The notes under the pieces are model-generated. The model did no database searches. It was given only the letters and a program-made list of their open reading frames with translations, and was not told the origin of the DNA. Source: Pyrrhosoma nymphula (taxonomy: Eukaryota; Arthropoda; Insecta; Odonata; Coenagrionidae). Taken from it: 64,000 bases of DNA. Numbering within the stretch: position 1 is the stretch's first letter; the number at the start of each line of letters is the position of its first letter. Shown piece after piece: positions 48,393 to 59,875 of the stretch. The DNA is taken from assembly GCA_963573305.1 (NCBI GenBank), contig OY754337.1, positions 81,481,094-81,545,093 of the forward strand, in the 5' to 3' direction. A program made the translations under genes and the position numbers.

Positions 48393-48838
48393 GCGGAACA
48401 AGAAGCTTACTTAAAGCAAATATTGCATAAAAAGTCCACGATCGATACTGGAAGATTACCTTATGAGATAACCTTTGTGACAGGAAAATATTACATCCTA
48501 ACTACGAACATCGATGTAACAGATGGGCTGGCAAATGGCGCCGTTGGAAAATTATGTCATATTGATGTAGATGAAAACACAGAGATTTCTAAAGTTTGTT
48601 TGATATTTCCGAACAACGTTGGACGGAAGCAGCAGAAGAAATGGGCAGGACATATTGCACAACATAATATCGATCGAGAGGCTGTACCAATATTCAGGAG
48701 AAAATCTGCAATACCCCTAAATAACATTTTTCATTAGTTTCAGCCTGTGCAATCACAATTCAGAAATCTCAAGGTGGCACTTTTGATGAAGTTATATATG
48801 AATGTGACCGATCACACTGCATACAGTTAGTGTACTAT
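48393..48838 (+). pseudogene. Helitron Pif1-like helicase, C-terminal part
   Basis: After the target duplication the helicase frame resumes with E-A-Y-L-K and runs to 48,737. It includes Y-Y-I-L-T-T-N-I-D-V-T-D-G-L-A-N-G-A-V-G and V-P-I-F-R-R-K-S. A frameshift follows, and the last helicase motif is read in another frame at 48,745-48,835: A-C-A-I-T-I-Q-K-S-Q-G-G-T-F-D, then Q-L-V-Y. It ends abruptly where a fragment of repeat R2 begins (48,839), so the 3' end of the Helitron is lost. Joined without the insertion, the two helicase parts are in the same frame, which shows the Helitron was broken by the Penelope-like element. Confidence 0.8.
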
Positions 48839-49639
48839 CACTTTCAATAGTCGGTCCACATGGTGAGCGCGACCATCTCCGTGTTCTGTTGAAATCGAGC
48901 TTCACGTATTGCATACGCGTTCCATGACTTCTGGGGGCCAATTTAATGCTACGACAGGCACAACTTGAGTTTGTTTTTTACTCGCTAAGAGACCTCGCGT
49001 GCCCTTCTCCCTCCGACAACGAATAGCCAAAACAATCCCAACCCCGACTTCCATAAGAATTCGCCAGCCGAAGAACCCGTAAAGTGTTTTCGGCTGGGAC
49101 TTTCTTGTGGGAGGACTTCGGCCGGTATTTCTTGTGGGAGGAAGAAGGCGATAATTTCCCGTACTCTCCTTATGACATGGGTCGTCATGGCAAGAATCAT
49201 TGGTCCTGCGCAAAGGGGACAGATATTAGCCTCGTTTGCATGCAGGAAAACTAGTAATTTATAAAGTTATAGTAAATACATTGCCAAAATCCACTGTTGC
49301 AAAATCAGCTCGGAAACCTTTCCCGACAATGAGAAAATAAAGATAATACTAAGAGATCAGAATTTTTATTTCGCACGTAATGAAAATAGCTGAGATAGCT
49401 GTTACAATGAAATCGGAGATAGGGCGAAAGACTTCCTCGGTGAAGACCAATATTGGTTAAAGAAAGAGAGCGGGACGCGAAACGCATTTCTGGTGATGAG
49501 TATTCTAACATTTATTTATAGATAATAGCCACTATGTCTCTATTTGCTTCTTAGACTGCTGGAAGTCTTTTGACAGAGTACGTAGGACGAGAATAATAAA
49601 TATTAGGTACTTCAGAAATTGGGAGTACACAGAAAGTTT
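48839..49639. other. R2 fragment then unrecognised DNA
   Basis: Bases 48,839-48,950 match 7,775-7,890 (the CACTTTCAATAGTCGGTCC block). The rest contains direct GGACTT-x-CTTGTGGGAGGA repeats (49,100-49,145) and no gene. Confidence 0.45.
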
Positions 49640-50200
49640 AGGCGCATAACTATAAAACCTCACGGGGATGAAGTGGTATACGGGTAATGAATGACGAATC
49701 GGAATGGGTATATGTTGGAAGAGGATTCAGGTCGGGCCATTTCTTTTTACCATTGATTTTCGATTGTTCGCTGACAATTTGGTAATAAATGTATGGAAAG
49801 GGATAAAATTGCGAAGGAAAGTAGCAAGTAATTGTTAATTTTGGTAGATTTGTAGATGACCAAGATTTATTTAGCCAGTTAGCCACGGGACTCGATGTCT
49901 ATTTCGCAGGTGAAAAGGTGCGTGATATGTGGAATGTGAATTAATCATATAAAGCGCAGGTAATGAAGTTTATAAAGTAGTAATAATCCAAAATGAAGGA
50001 AAATGAGGAAAATTCTGAGCTGGGGAAACGGGTTACCTTTCCGGGAAGTATAAATACGTCATTCAGTAAAGGATAAATTAATGTATGGAGATTGGTGTTA
50101 TAGAGGATTTAAAGAATTGTGTTTGAATAGGAATTCGCTGTTTTCAAGTAGGATTGGGAGAAAAATAGACGAAAAGTCATTAGGATATATACGAGAGACA
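49640..50200 (+). pseudogene. Degenerate LINE reverse transcriptase remnant
   Basis: Plus-strand pieces in changing frames suggest LINE order. E-W-V-Y-V-G-R-G-F-R-S-G resembles the block before the catalytic box. A worn F-A-D-D-like box (F-A-D-N-L-V-I, 49,770) follows, then K-A-Q-V-M-K-F and a late V-T-F-P-G-S-I block. All are separated by stops. The downstream 50,080-50,300 belongs also to repeat R2, where it is found at 22,380-22,610 and 10,880-11,100. The identification rests on motif order only. Confidence 0.35.
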
Positions 50201-51919
50201 GCAAAAATAAAACGTGGTGTTGCCTAAGGTGGTATAGATGGGATATGACTCAACGATGGAAAAGGGGATATTACGGCAAAGATCTATATTAGTGAAACAC
50301 ACGTGATGATAATAAATTTGCAACTCTATCTCCATAATTTCAAAGTAAAATTAAAACGATAATGCTAAGTAAATTAAAACGACACATTTGAGTCAAGTTT
50401 AAGAACAAAACAACTGATATAGCCTTCAAACTTATATCATTAATTAAAGTATCGGAACGAAAATTTGGAGGTTTTGGAAAGCCTCCAGCACACACATTAA
50501 TTACTGATGCGAAGATTTTCCATTTTTGAACTGTAGCAAAATATATTGCTTGGATACACAGACCGTTGAGAATTTCATATACACCAATAAGGGAAAAATT
50601 AACGCCGAGTATTCACCAGGGATGAGAAACTGATGGGAGTCCGATCATTCTCTTGCAATTGGGAGTTGAGATTTATTCAATATTCACTCCGAATTTCCCT
50701 CAAGGTAATGACTAGTGATCGGTCACTACTTCGATAAGTTTTGAAAATAATCTGGGCATAATGAAAGGAAACAATCCAAGCCTGGAAACGTTAACTCTAA
50801 GCCTAATATTTGTGCCACAAAATCATCACAACTTTTTTGTGACCGAAGTCAAGTGCACTGCATTTGGTATAGAGCTTTTAAGTACTCTCACAATGAGGCA
50901 CACAATGTTTTTCACAGTATGGCCTTTCTTTTACGAGAATTTATTCAAACTGAATTTATTAATTGATTGCCTTGCGATTGGATACATTGATTTATCAAAC
51001 CAATCTATTTATGCTAAATGATTGACAAATTTAAACGGTTTAGAGTCCCTGATATCTCCTCAGCAGCTCATTTTTCGTTAGTGCGCGTGAAAGTGTAGGT
51101 TGTGCGCTGTGCAGTGAAACAATCTCGTCCAAAGGAGCATAAAAATAACTACCTAACTATATTTACGTAGTGCGTTTGTAACTTTGGATTGCACAAAACT
51201 TTCTTAAGCTAGCATCCCCCATGGCGTCAGAGGGGGGGCAGAGAGTGGCGTGAATGAATCTTTTTGTCACAGTCGCAGTGCATTTGACAGTCCAATTAAA
51301 CAATGTAAGACGAATTACAGCCTAATAGAGCAAAATTAACATTGAAACATGCCTTCGGTGTAACGCCGGTAGAAGCTGATTTCTAAATACGCAAAGCGAA
51401 GTCATGTCTATTTCATCCAACATATATCAATACTGAAAACTATACTTTACGGTATTACCTAAAAAAGGATAAAACCCTAATTAGGATAAAATAAATGCAA
51501 AACTATGCTGAGTAAAGCTACAAAAAGTGGATTGTAACTTATCAGAATTGAATGCGGTCATTTTTGAATGAGTTTTCCTTCAGTGGAGATATAACTTATT
51601 TGATTTCTCGCTCTCAGAGAAGACATGCACTCCATTTAAAAATGCCTACGACGAAAAACTGCTTATATTAAAAGAAAAGATTATCACATAAGCAACATGA
51701 AAAATGTTCTCGTTATTTAGAATAGATTCGAACGAAATAGAAGTTGTGGTTTAAACTTAAAGTTGGCGTTCATTTTGCAGCGAAAATTAATGGGAATGAG
51801 TCAATATTTGATAAGGTTAGGAAGAAAAGTGTACTAGATAATTTGGGATAGTCATTTTCAGTATACTGACTATGATAACATAAATCTAATACAAAATGTT
51901 CATTCATCAGATAACAACT

Positions 51920-52238
51920 TTAATAGTTTGTAATATCGCCATTATTTTCAGTTGCTGATCGTAATCGTGACTGCATAGACTCAACCAAATGTTCTATTGC
52001 ACGGGGGCGTTGGTTTAAAGAATTCCAAACATCCCGTATGTAGCCTTATAAAGTTTTACTCGGTTCTTTCTCCGTCGTAATGCCAGTCATTCAAAATGTT
52101 ACCCTACGCATTCTCAATAGGAGTAAGGCCCGGGGAGTTAGCTGTCCAGGTTAAAACGCAAAGTCGAGAATTATCCTCAAAAAATTGCTTTGTGGTGGTC
52201 GGTTCGTCGATTTATTTCCTCGATTTATCAAGAATACA
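51920..52238 (-). pseudogene. Tc1/mariner transposase C-terminal fragment, third copy
   Basis: Minus-strand counterpart of 8,048-8,362, with N-S-P-G-L-T-P-I-E replacing the SPDLNPIE block, so the third catalytic acidic residue is lost. The stop just after this block is shared with the other two copies. Confidence 0.65.
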
Positions 52239-52323
52239 ATTAAGCCTGCTACTCGTAAGAGTGAAAAACACCTAACGTCTTTCCCTTTTGCATTCTCCGC
52301 CTACCGTTGCCTACCCATTGGAT

Positions 52324-52360
52324 ATAATAAGAACTGAGCTATTATCTCAGTTCTTATTAT
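52324..52360. repeat. Perfect hairpin, 15-bp arms
   Basis: ATAATAAGAACTGAG and its exact complement are separated by seven bases. The other R2 copies lack it. Confidence 0.8.
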
Positions 52361-52835
52361 GTTCATATTCCACAACATCTCGCCTGATTCGTCCCTTTTT
52401 CTACCACTTGGAGTCAGGGGAGTTGGCTGTACAGCGATAGCGGGAGAAGGTCATACGAGGGTCTCCATAATTGAGTGGAAATGAGTCAAGTTGGCCCTCA
52501 GTAGTCGCTGAATGCATAGGCAATACCCGAAGTTCGAATTCAGCGAAATGCAAAGTTGGCCGCGCTCACCGCGTGGACCGACTTTTGAAAGTGATAGTAC
52601 GTAATGGATCGGGTAAAACAAAGAAAAAGGGGCGGGCGCCAGCACAGGTAGAGGAAAGGGAAACGTCCGCCTGTACTCGGACGAGGAAGGATAGGACAAA
52701 AAGGGCAGGAATTTCCTTGTCGTAATTCTCTCAGCGACTTACACTCATACCAAGTGTCGTGAGTCACGTCTCATCATCGAGAATCACGAAAAGGAAGGGA
52801 AAGGCGGGAAAGGGGGAAGTTGAGGAGATGGATAA

Positions 52836-53031
52836 AAAGGAACCCACAAGCGACGGAATGAAACGCCGATAACTCAAAAGAATCTGGAGTCAAACGAAAA
52901 ACGCCGCGAACTCCGCGACCTCCCACAGGCAATGGCTCCTAACACCACGACCTCCAAACCGACTAATTCCATTACTCCCGAGGAGCCGACGAAAAAATAC
53001 CTTACTCAACTGAAGCTCAACCGGGCGTCCG
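52836..53031 (+). other. Candidate coding exon cut by a transposon
   Basis: A frame rich in lysine, threonine and arginine is open from about 52,836. It has a possible start at 52,932 (M-A-P-N-T-T-T-S-K-P-T-N) and is interrupted at the target site of the element at 53,032. With the element and one copy of the 8-bp duplication removed, the frame continues from 56,181 for 32 codons to a stop at 56,271. I recognise no domain. It may be a mobile-element gag-like N-terminus or chance. Confidence 0.25.
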
Positions 53032-53456
53032 TAGGGTGTTGCTTATTTTTTATTTTTTCTCGGATTTTCGATTTCTACCTCTCAAAATATGCTATGGGGT
53101 GCAGAATGGATATCCTAAAAATTTCAGCCCGATTGTTTAACATTTAGAGGTCGCTCAAAGATCATAAATGCAATAACATTCAATTCTCCTGATTTGAGAA
53201 AATAACATCAATATAAGGAGTAACGCACAATTTTACAGCCCTTTAGGGTCAAAATTCTCTCCATTTTTACGTCCGCTCAACAGTTTTCCAGGAATAAAAT
53301 ACTTTTCCGCGAGCTACAGCCACGCGTCACACCCCAAAGGGCGAGCCGTTTGCTCGCGGGCCGCATTCGCGGTCAGCTGAAAGGTCCTGCACCTCTCATT
53401 GCCTTACGCCCCCCTCGCGCCTTCCCTAACGAGAATCGGCGGAGGGAGGGAGGAGT
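53032..53456. repeat. 425-bp terminal inverted repeat, left arm
   Basis: It contains, from the outside in, a T-rich block, a CTATGGGGTG block, a TTTAGGGTC block, a GCGTCACACC block and an inner GGAGGGAGGGAGGAGT. The same blocks appear complemented in the right arm. Confidence 0.85.
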
Positions 53457-53779
53457 TACTTACAAACTTGCATTGTTTTACATTGTTATAAATTCAGAAG
53501 ACTGTTTCGTTGCGATTAACCATAATAAATGGAATCATTAAGAACGATGTTTATAGACAACTATGTGTACGTCTTCGTACCCAAGTTTGCGTGGTTCACA
53601 CCTCCTTTAACCCCATCTCTTAGTCGGATTTCGAATGGTGTAGAGTAAATATTCTGAGTCCAAACGCTAGTGCTAAAAACGATGTCGTTTACTACGCGCA
53701 AGTCTTCTGTGAAGTATTCCTAATCGGCGTCCCCGGTTTCCCGAAAACTAAGCTGCCTTTGATTCGCGAAGTGCTGTAG

Positions 53780-55499
53780 GTGTTCTATCACTTTAAGGCT
53801 TTATCGATTAAACAAAAGTTTAAGCCAGACCCCTGCCTAACCCTCCACTGGGACGGAAAAATTGTACCCGATCTAACCAGCAAAAGAAATGTAGATCGCA
53901 TTGCAGTTGTAGTAACAGGGGTTACTAGCGATCAACTACCAAAGGTAATTTTTACTCATTCGTTGAATCAAGTTATTTAAATATTATTTTGCATATTACG
54001 TCAATAAATGGTCCAATAAATCTCATGGCCGATTGATGAAAGAAAAAAAAACATTACAGATTCCAAAACTCACTAAAACTGCCAGTGGGCGAGCCACTGC
54101 TGAGATTGTTTACGACTGCGTTGAGGAGTGGAGATTAGAGAACAAAATTAAAGCATATTCATTTGATACTACTAGCGTAAATACAGGTAACGAGCTGTTT
54201 TCATATCTTTGGTTCTCAGTTTATCATATTTTATGGGATTTTCAACCTGAAAATGTCTTTTCTCATCATATATTAGGTTCAAAGAATGGTTCTTCAGTTA
54301 TTTTAAAAGATAAACTACAGCAAGATGTTTTGTATCTTGCTTGCCGCCACCATGTCTTAGAAATAATCCTGGAAGCAGTGTTTGAGCACAACCTTAATCC
54401 TGTGGGTGGGCCTGAAATATCGATCTTTAAAAGATTCCAACAAGAATGGCCAGTAATGGACAAACATAACGTTCAAGCTCTATCAGATGAGTATTTTTGC
54501 GGTGATGCATCAAACAAGATAGTTGATTTTGCTCTCAACAAAATAGAGGTAATTATGAGCTCTGACAAAATATACTTATACCTACTTACATTCACTTGCA
54601 ATATCATTTTAATAAATGCGTGAGGTATACTTAATTCCTTTTTTCAAATGCATTCACAGGTTGGTCAACCTAGAGATAACTATTTGGAACTTTTAAACCT
54701 TTCTCTTGTCGTACTTGGAAGACGTCCCCCAAGGCATGAAGTTAAGAGCACCCGGAGCATTCCATAGGGCTAGATGTATGGACAAGGCAATATATTCATT
54801 AAAAATATGGATTTTAAGAAATCAGTTTATTTTATCAGAAAGTGAAAGTAAGGGACTACTAGCTGTGACTGTTTTCATTTTAAAAGTATATATATTTTCA
54901 TGGTACACAACCACAGACGCTCCAGGGGCATCAAAACATGATTTGAAGCTAATTACCAGATTGAAAGAGTATAGAAACCTTGACAGTGCAACGGCATCTA
55001 TTTCCCTCAAGAAATTCAGCAGGCACTTGTGGTATCTGAGTGAACAGTTGTCGGCACTATCATTTTTCGACGATAGTGTCAGCCCATACGAAAAAAAATT
55101 GTAAACAACCTAAAAAACAAAGAAGGTGCACCAAATCCTTCTAAACAACTGTCCAGGAATTTGGAATTTACCAACAGGTTAGCGCTGGCAGATTTTGACA
55201 CAACGAATAGCCTCTCATTCTTTCGATTACTTTGTATTCCAGAAGATTTTTTGGATGAGGATCCTGTGACATGGCACAACAACAGCGACTACAGAATTAG
55301 TCAAGATAAAGTGAGGGCTTTGCGTGGGACCAATGATCATGCTGAACACGCTATCAAGTTGATGGAGAATTTCAACAAGACTATTACATACAAAGAAGAT
55401 AGTTTCCAGCATTTACTCCTTGGTGCTGCTCACTTCCAAAGGGCAATAAAATACTCGCGGAAGTTCATCGTTAAAGAGCAATGTCGTTTGGATTTGTGA
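53780..55499 (+). pseudogene. Transposase-like protein with three short introns, nearly intact
   Basis: Coding segments match an uncharacterised transposase family of invertebrates. Landmarks are L-T-L-H-W-D-G-K, a D-containing candidate for the first catalytic residue; S-F-D-T-T-x-x-N-T-G, a second D; and L-A-C-R-H-H-V-L-E, with P-E-I-S-I-F-K-R-F after it. A downstream block is P-G-A-F-H-R-A-R with M-D-K-A-I-Y, and the end is N-D-H-A-E-H-A-I-K-L. Three GT-AG introns restore the frame exactly: 53,945-54,059, 54,187-54,276 and 54,549-54,659. Breaks I can see are a frame change near 54,725, one lost A in an A-run near 55,094, and a stop upstream at about 53,777. The N-terminus is unclear. The protein would cut the 425-bp ends. 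Confidence 0.7.
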
Positions 55500-55747
55500 T
55501 AAAAAATTAGTGTTCTTAATATGTTGTGCTGCTTTATTTACAACTTTGTGACAGTATTAAAGTAAGGAAGTTTTTCTGTGAATCGATTTTGTCTATTTCA
55601 CTAACTTAACCGTTAAAAAAGTAATTCTTCTTCCTCTTTACGACAAAAGCTTAAACCCATGTATAAATTAGGGCTTTACATCGGTCTTGTAAGGATTGTA
55701 ACTTCGTGTGAATCATTAGCGGTGTGAAAATGTCACCAAATTATTCG

Positions 55748-56172
55748 ACTCCTCCCTCCCTCCGCCGATTTTCGTCAGGGAAGGCGCGAGGGGGGCGTAA
55801 GGCAATGAGAGGTGCAGGACCTATCAGCTGACCGCGAATGCGTCCGCGAGCAAACGGCTCGCCGTTAGGGGTGTGACGCGTGGCTGTAGCTCGCGGAAAA
55901 GTATTTTATTCCTGGAAAACTGTTGAGCGGACGTAAAAATGGAGCGAATTTCGACCCTAAAGGGCTGTAAAATTGTGCGCTACTCCTTAAATTGATGTTA
56001 TTTTCTCAAATTAGGAGAATTGAATGTTATTGCATTTATGCTCTTTGAGCGACCTCTAAATGTTAAACAATCGGGTTGAAATTCTTAGGATATCCATTCT
56101 ACACCCCATAGCATATTTTAAGAGGTAGAAATAAAAAAATCCGAGGAAAAATAAAAAATAAGCAACACCCTA
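55748..56172. repeat. 425-bp terminal inverted repeat, right arm
   Basis: It is the reverse complement of 53,032-53,456 with scattered substitutions and small indels. Confidence 0.85.
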
Positions 56173-56261
56173 GGCGTCCGGCACGGCAAATACAAAAAAA
56201 TCCGCAACGAAAACGAGTGCTAGTACCTGGCGCCAGCAATCAAACTGCATAAGCAAATGTT

Positions 56262-58737
56262 ACAAATGCCATTAACGAAGACATTGGTACTTAAAAAATA
56301 TTAAGAAGATATTTGCGGATGAAATTATGCGCTGTAGGTACGATGACCGTAACAGCAATTTGTCATATTCGTTGGAGGTTATTCAAGGTGTACGAGTCCA
56401 TTGTTGGATACATAAAAAAACTACAATACGACGAGGATTATGATGTAACTAGTTTTTTTTAAATTAGAGGCTCATTCTGTGTAATACTCAAATATCTAAG
56501 AGTTATCTTTGAAACATTTCTCTTTGAAGAGACTTATTATCGGATAAGATTATTTCAATAAAGAATTAGAGAGGATCCATGCCATCAAAGAAGACATTGC
56601 CACTCGAGAATATGCGCAGGAGGTATTTGCGGATGAAATTAAGTTCTGTTGGTTTGATGGAAGTACCAGCAGTTTGTCTTATAAACTATGAGGCGAGTGA
56701 AGGTGTAAGAGTCCATTGTTGGATACATAAAATCACTACAATAAGACGAGGATAATGATGTAACATTTTTTTTACAAGAGACTCCTTCTGTGTAATACTT
56801 AAATATCTAAGAGTACACATTGAATAATTTCTCTTTGAAGAGACTTATTATCGGATAAGATTATTTCAAGAAAGAATTAGAGAGGATTCATGCCAACAAC
56901 AAACACATTGCCACTCGAGAATATGCGCAAGAGATATTTAAGGATGAAATTTTGTGCTGTCGGTTTGATGGCCGAAAATCAGTTTTTCATATAAGCTAGG
57001 AGTTTATTGAAGTTGAACTATTGTATTGTTGGCTACACAGACCAACTAAAATACGAGGAGATTAATGATGCAACAAGTTTTTTTTACTAGGAACTCCGAC
57101 TGTGTAATATCTTATTATCTAAGACTTTACATTGAATATTTTCTTTTTGAGGAGACTTGTTATCGAATAAGAATTTTTTAAGATAGAAAGAGAGAAAACC
57201 AATTACTCTAACGTAGACATTACCACTCGAGAATATGCGAAAGAGATATTTGCGGATGAAATTAGACGTTGTCGGTTTGATGCCCTTAATATAAGTTTTT
57301 TATAAGCTAGGAAGAGATTAAAGGAGTACGATTCTATTGTTGACTATATAGACCAACAAGAATAAGACGAGGATTATGATGTACCTAGTTTCTTAACTAG
57401 AAAATCATTCGGTGTAATAGTTAATTATAAAAAGGTTATTTTCCCTCTGAAGAGACCTGTTATCGGATAAGATTATTTCAAGAACAAGAGTCGATCCATA
57501 GCATTAACGAAGACATTACCACTCGATAATATGTCCAAGAGTTATTTGCGGATGAAATTACGTGGTGTCGGTTTGATGGCCGTAATAGCAGTTTTTCTAA
57601 TAAGCTAGGAGAAGATTGAAGGAGTAAAATTCTATTGTTGGCTACATAGACTAACTATATTCCGACAAGGATTATGTTGTAACTAGTTTTTTAAACAAGA
57701 CACTAATTCTGTGTAATACTATGTTATCTAAGACATATCATTGGATAACTTCTCTCTGAAGAGACTTGTTTGCGGATAAGATTATCATTTTTAGAAAGAA
57801 TAGCAAAGAATCCAAGGCATTAAGGAAGACATTGCCACTAAAGAATATGTATATATGAGTAATGTAAAAGATACATTGGCTGTAGAACTTACATGCTGTC
57901 GTTATGAAGGCATTTTTCAAATAAGCTAGAAGGAGATTAAAGGAGTACGATTCTATTGTTGGCTACATAGAACAACTACAATAAGACGAGAATAATAATG
58001 TACCTAGTTTTTTTTAATGAGATACTCATTCTGTTCAATACTTAAATGTCTAAGAGTTATCATTGAATAATTTCTCTTTAAAGAGCCTAGATATTGTATA
58101 AGATTATTTCAAGAAAAAATGAGAGAGGATCTATGCCAACAACGAAGACATTGCAACTAGAGAATATGCGCGAGAGATACTTGCGGATGAAATTAAGTTC
58201 TGTTGGTTTGATGGAAGTACCAGCAGTTTGTCTGATAAACTATGAGGCGAGTGAATGTAAACAAATATATTGTTGGATACATTAACCAACTAAAATAAGA
58301 CGAGGATTATGATGTTACTACTTTTTTAACTACTGACTCATTCTGTGTAGTACTTAAATATCTAAGAGTATACATTGAATAATTTCTCTTTGAAGAGACG
58401 TATAATCGGATAAGATTATTTCAAGAAAGAATGAGAGAGGATCCATGCCAACAACGAAGACATTGACACTCGAGAATATGCGCACGAGATATTTGCGGAT
58501 GAAATTATGTGCTGTCTGTTTGATGGCTGTAACTGCAGTTTTTCTTATAATCTAGGAAGAGATTGAAGGTATACGAGTCCATTGTTGGATACTTAAACCG
58601 ACTACAATAAGACGAGGACTATGATGTAACTAGTTTTTTTTTAAACTAGAGACGCTTACTACGTAATACTTAAATATCTAAGAGTAATCATTGAATAATT
58701 TCTCTTTGAAGAGATTTGTTACCTGGTATAATTTTAT
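56262..58737. repeat. Satellite array, about 312-bp monomers
   Basis: A unit with GCGGATGAAATTA, then GGTTTGATGG, TCTATTGTTGG, AGACGAGGATTATGATG and TCTCTTTGAAGAGAC recurs at about 56,311, 56,626, 56,938, 57,250, 57,546, 57,870, 58,181 and 58,493, a spacing of 296-315 bases. Eight diverged copies are visible. The array continues after the Copia element at 63,831. Short frames such as 58,094-58,285 come from the repeat. Confidence 0.85.
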
Positions 58738-58988
58738 TGTTAGAAAATATTATGAATTAGAATTGGTTATTTTTCTTTAGTATTTGTAATAATTTATATG
58801 TTTCGATTGTTAATATCGATTGTCGTTGCCAGCTGATGTGCCATGCGGTCACGACAGTTACGACTTGGATTTCAGCTGGCAATGACGCGCAGTATTATTT
58901 CTTTGTCTACCAGATTGTCTTGGCTTCCACAAATAAGGTTAAGTTATAACTACGACTTTTCGTTTATTGCTTCATATACCACTCAACA
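58738..58988 (+). repeat. Copia 5' LTR, outer copy
   Basis: 251 bases starting TGTTAGAAAATATT and ending CACTCAACA, with TG...CA boundaries. It differs from the 3' LTR at roughly 18 positions by eye (about 7%). It is followed by the primer binding site. Confidence 0.85.
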
Positions 58989-59002
58989 GGTTATGGGCCC
59001 AG
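58989..59002 (+). other. Primer binding site for initiator tRNA-Met half
   Basis: GGTTATGGGCCCAG, directly after the LTR, is complementary to the anticodon arm of animal initiator tRNA-Met, not to a tRNA 3' end. This is the half-tRNA priming known for Drosophila Copia. A second copy is at 59,765-59,778. Confidence 0.8.
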
Positions 59003-59513
59003 TATAACATTTGCAGCAACATTTATATAATTATATAAGATTTAGACGTGAAAAGTGAAGTGCGAACGTAAGGAAACACGTGGTAGCGAGTATTCAGTCA
59101 TGGCAGAAGCGGAGAGCTTGACGAAGAGTATTGCCAAGTTCGATGTCACCAATTTCCAACTGTGGAAATTTCAAATAAAGACAGTATTCGTTGCTGGAGG
59201 GTTAATAGACGTGGGGCTGGGAACGAGTCGTCAGCCAGCAAATATCAAAGATGCTGCCGGGAAACAGTGGGTAAAGGACAATGCAAAAGCAATGTGCATT
59301 ATAGCATACTCAGGATTTTCTTATAATCTAGGAAGAGATTGAAGGTATACGAGTCCATTGTTGGATACTTAAACCGACTACAATAAGACGAGGACTATGA
59401 TGTAACTAGTTTTTTTTTAAACTAGAGACGCTTACTACGTAATACTTAAATATCTAAGAGTAATCATTGAATAATTTCTCTTTGAAGAGATTTGTTACCT
59501 GGTATAATTTTAT

Positions 59514-59764
59514 TGTTAGAAAATATTATGAATTAGAATTGGTTATTTTTCTTTAGTATTTGTAATAATTTATATGTTTCGATTGTTAATATCGATTGTC
59601 GTTGCCAGCTGATGTGCCATGCGGTCACGACAGTTACGACTTGGATTTCAGCTGGCAATGACGCGCAGTATTATTTCTTTGTCTACCAGATTGTCTTGGC
59701 TTCCACAAATAAGGTTAAGTTATAACTACGACTTTTCGTTTATTGCTTCATATACCACTCAACA
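59514..59764 (+). repeat. Copia LTR, duplicated inner copy
   Basis: It appears identical to 58,738-58,988. The gag frame that continues into the rest of the element starts after this copy. Confidence 0.85.
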
Positions 59765-59875
59765 GGTTATGGGCCCAGTATAACATTTGCAGCAACATTT
59801 ATATAATTATATAAGATTTAGACGTGAAAAGTGAAGTGCGAACGTAAGGAAACACGTGGTAGCGAGTATTCAGTC

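Larger units (their letters stand above)
50080..52600 (-). repeat. Composite repeat R2, inverted copy 3
   Basis: It is the reverse complement of the right half of R2, including the Tc1 fragment, the block with the short frame found at 10,109-10,438 and 21,593-21,910, and the GTCGGTCCACG block near 52,570. It has one copy of the 790-bp unit. A 37-base hairpin is inserted at 52,324. Confidence 0.8.
53032..56172 (+). mobile_element. DNA transposon with 425-bp terminal inverted repeats
   Basis: The 3,141-bp element starts TAGGGTGTTGC and ends with the complement, flanked by an exact 8-bp direct repeat, GGCGTCCG (53,024-53,031 and 56,173-56,180). The inverted arms are 53,032-53,456 and 55,748-56,172, each 425 bases, over 90% alike by eye. 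Eight-base duplications and a TAGGG start fit hAT-type elements, and 8-bp GC-rich targets also fit P elements; I leave the superfamily open. The interior encodes one transposase-like protein on the plus strand. The insertion disrupts the candidate exon at 52,836. Confidence 0.85.
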
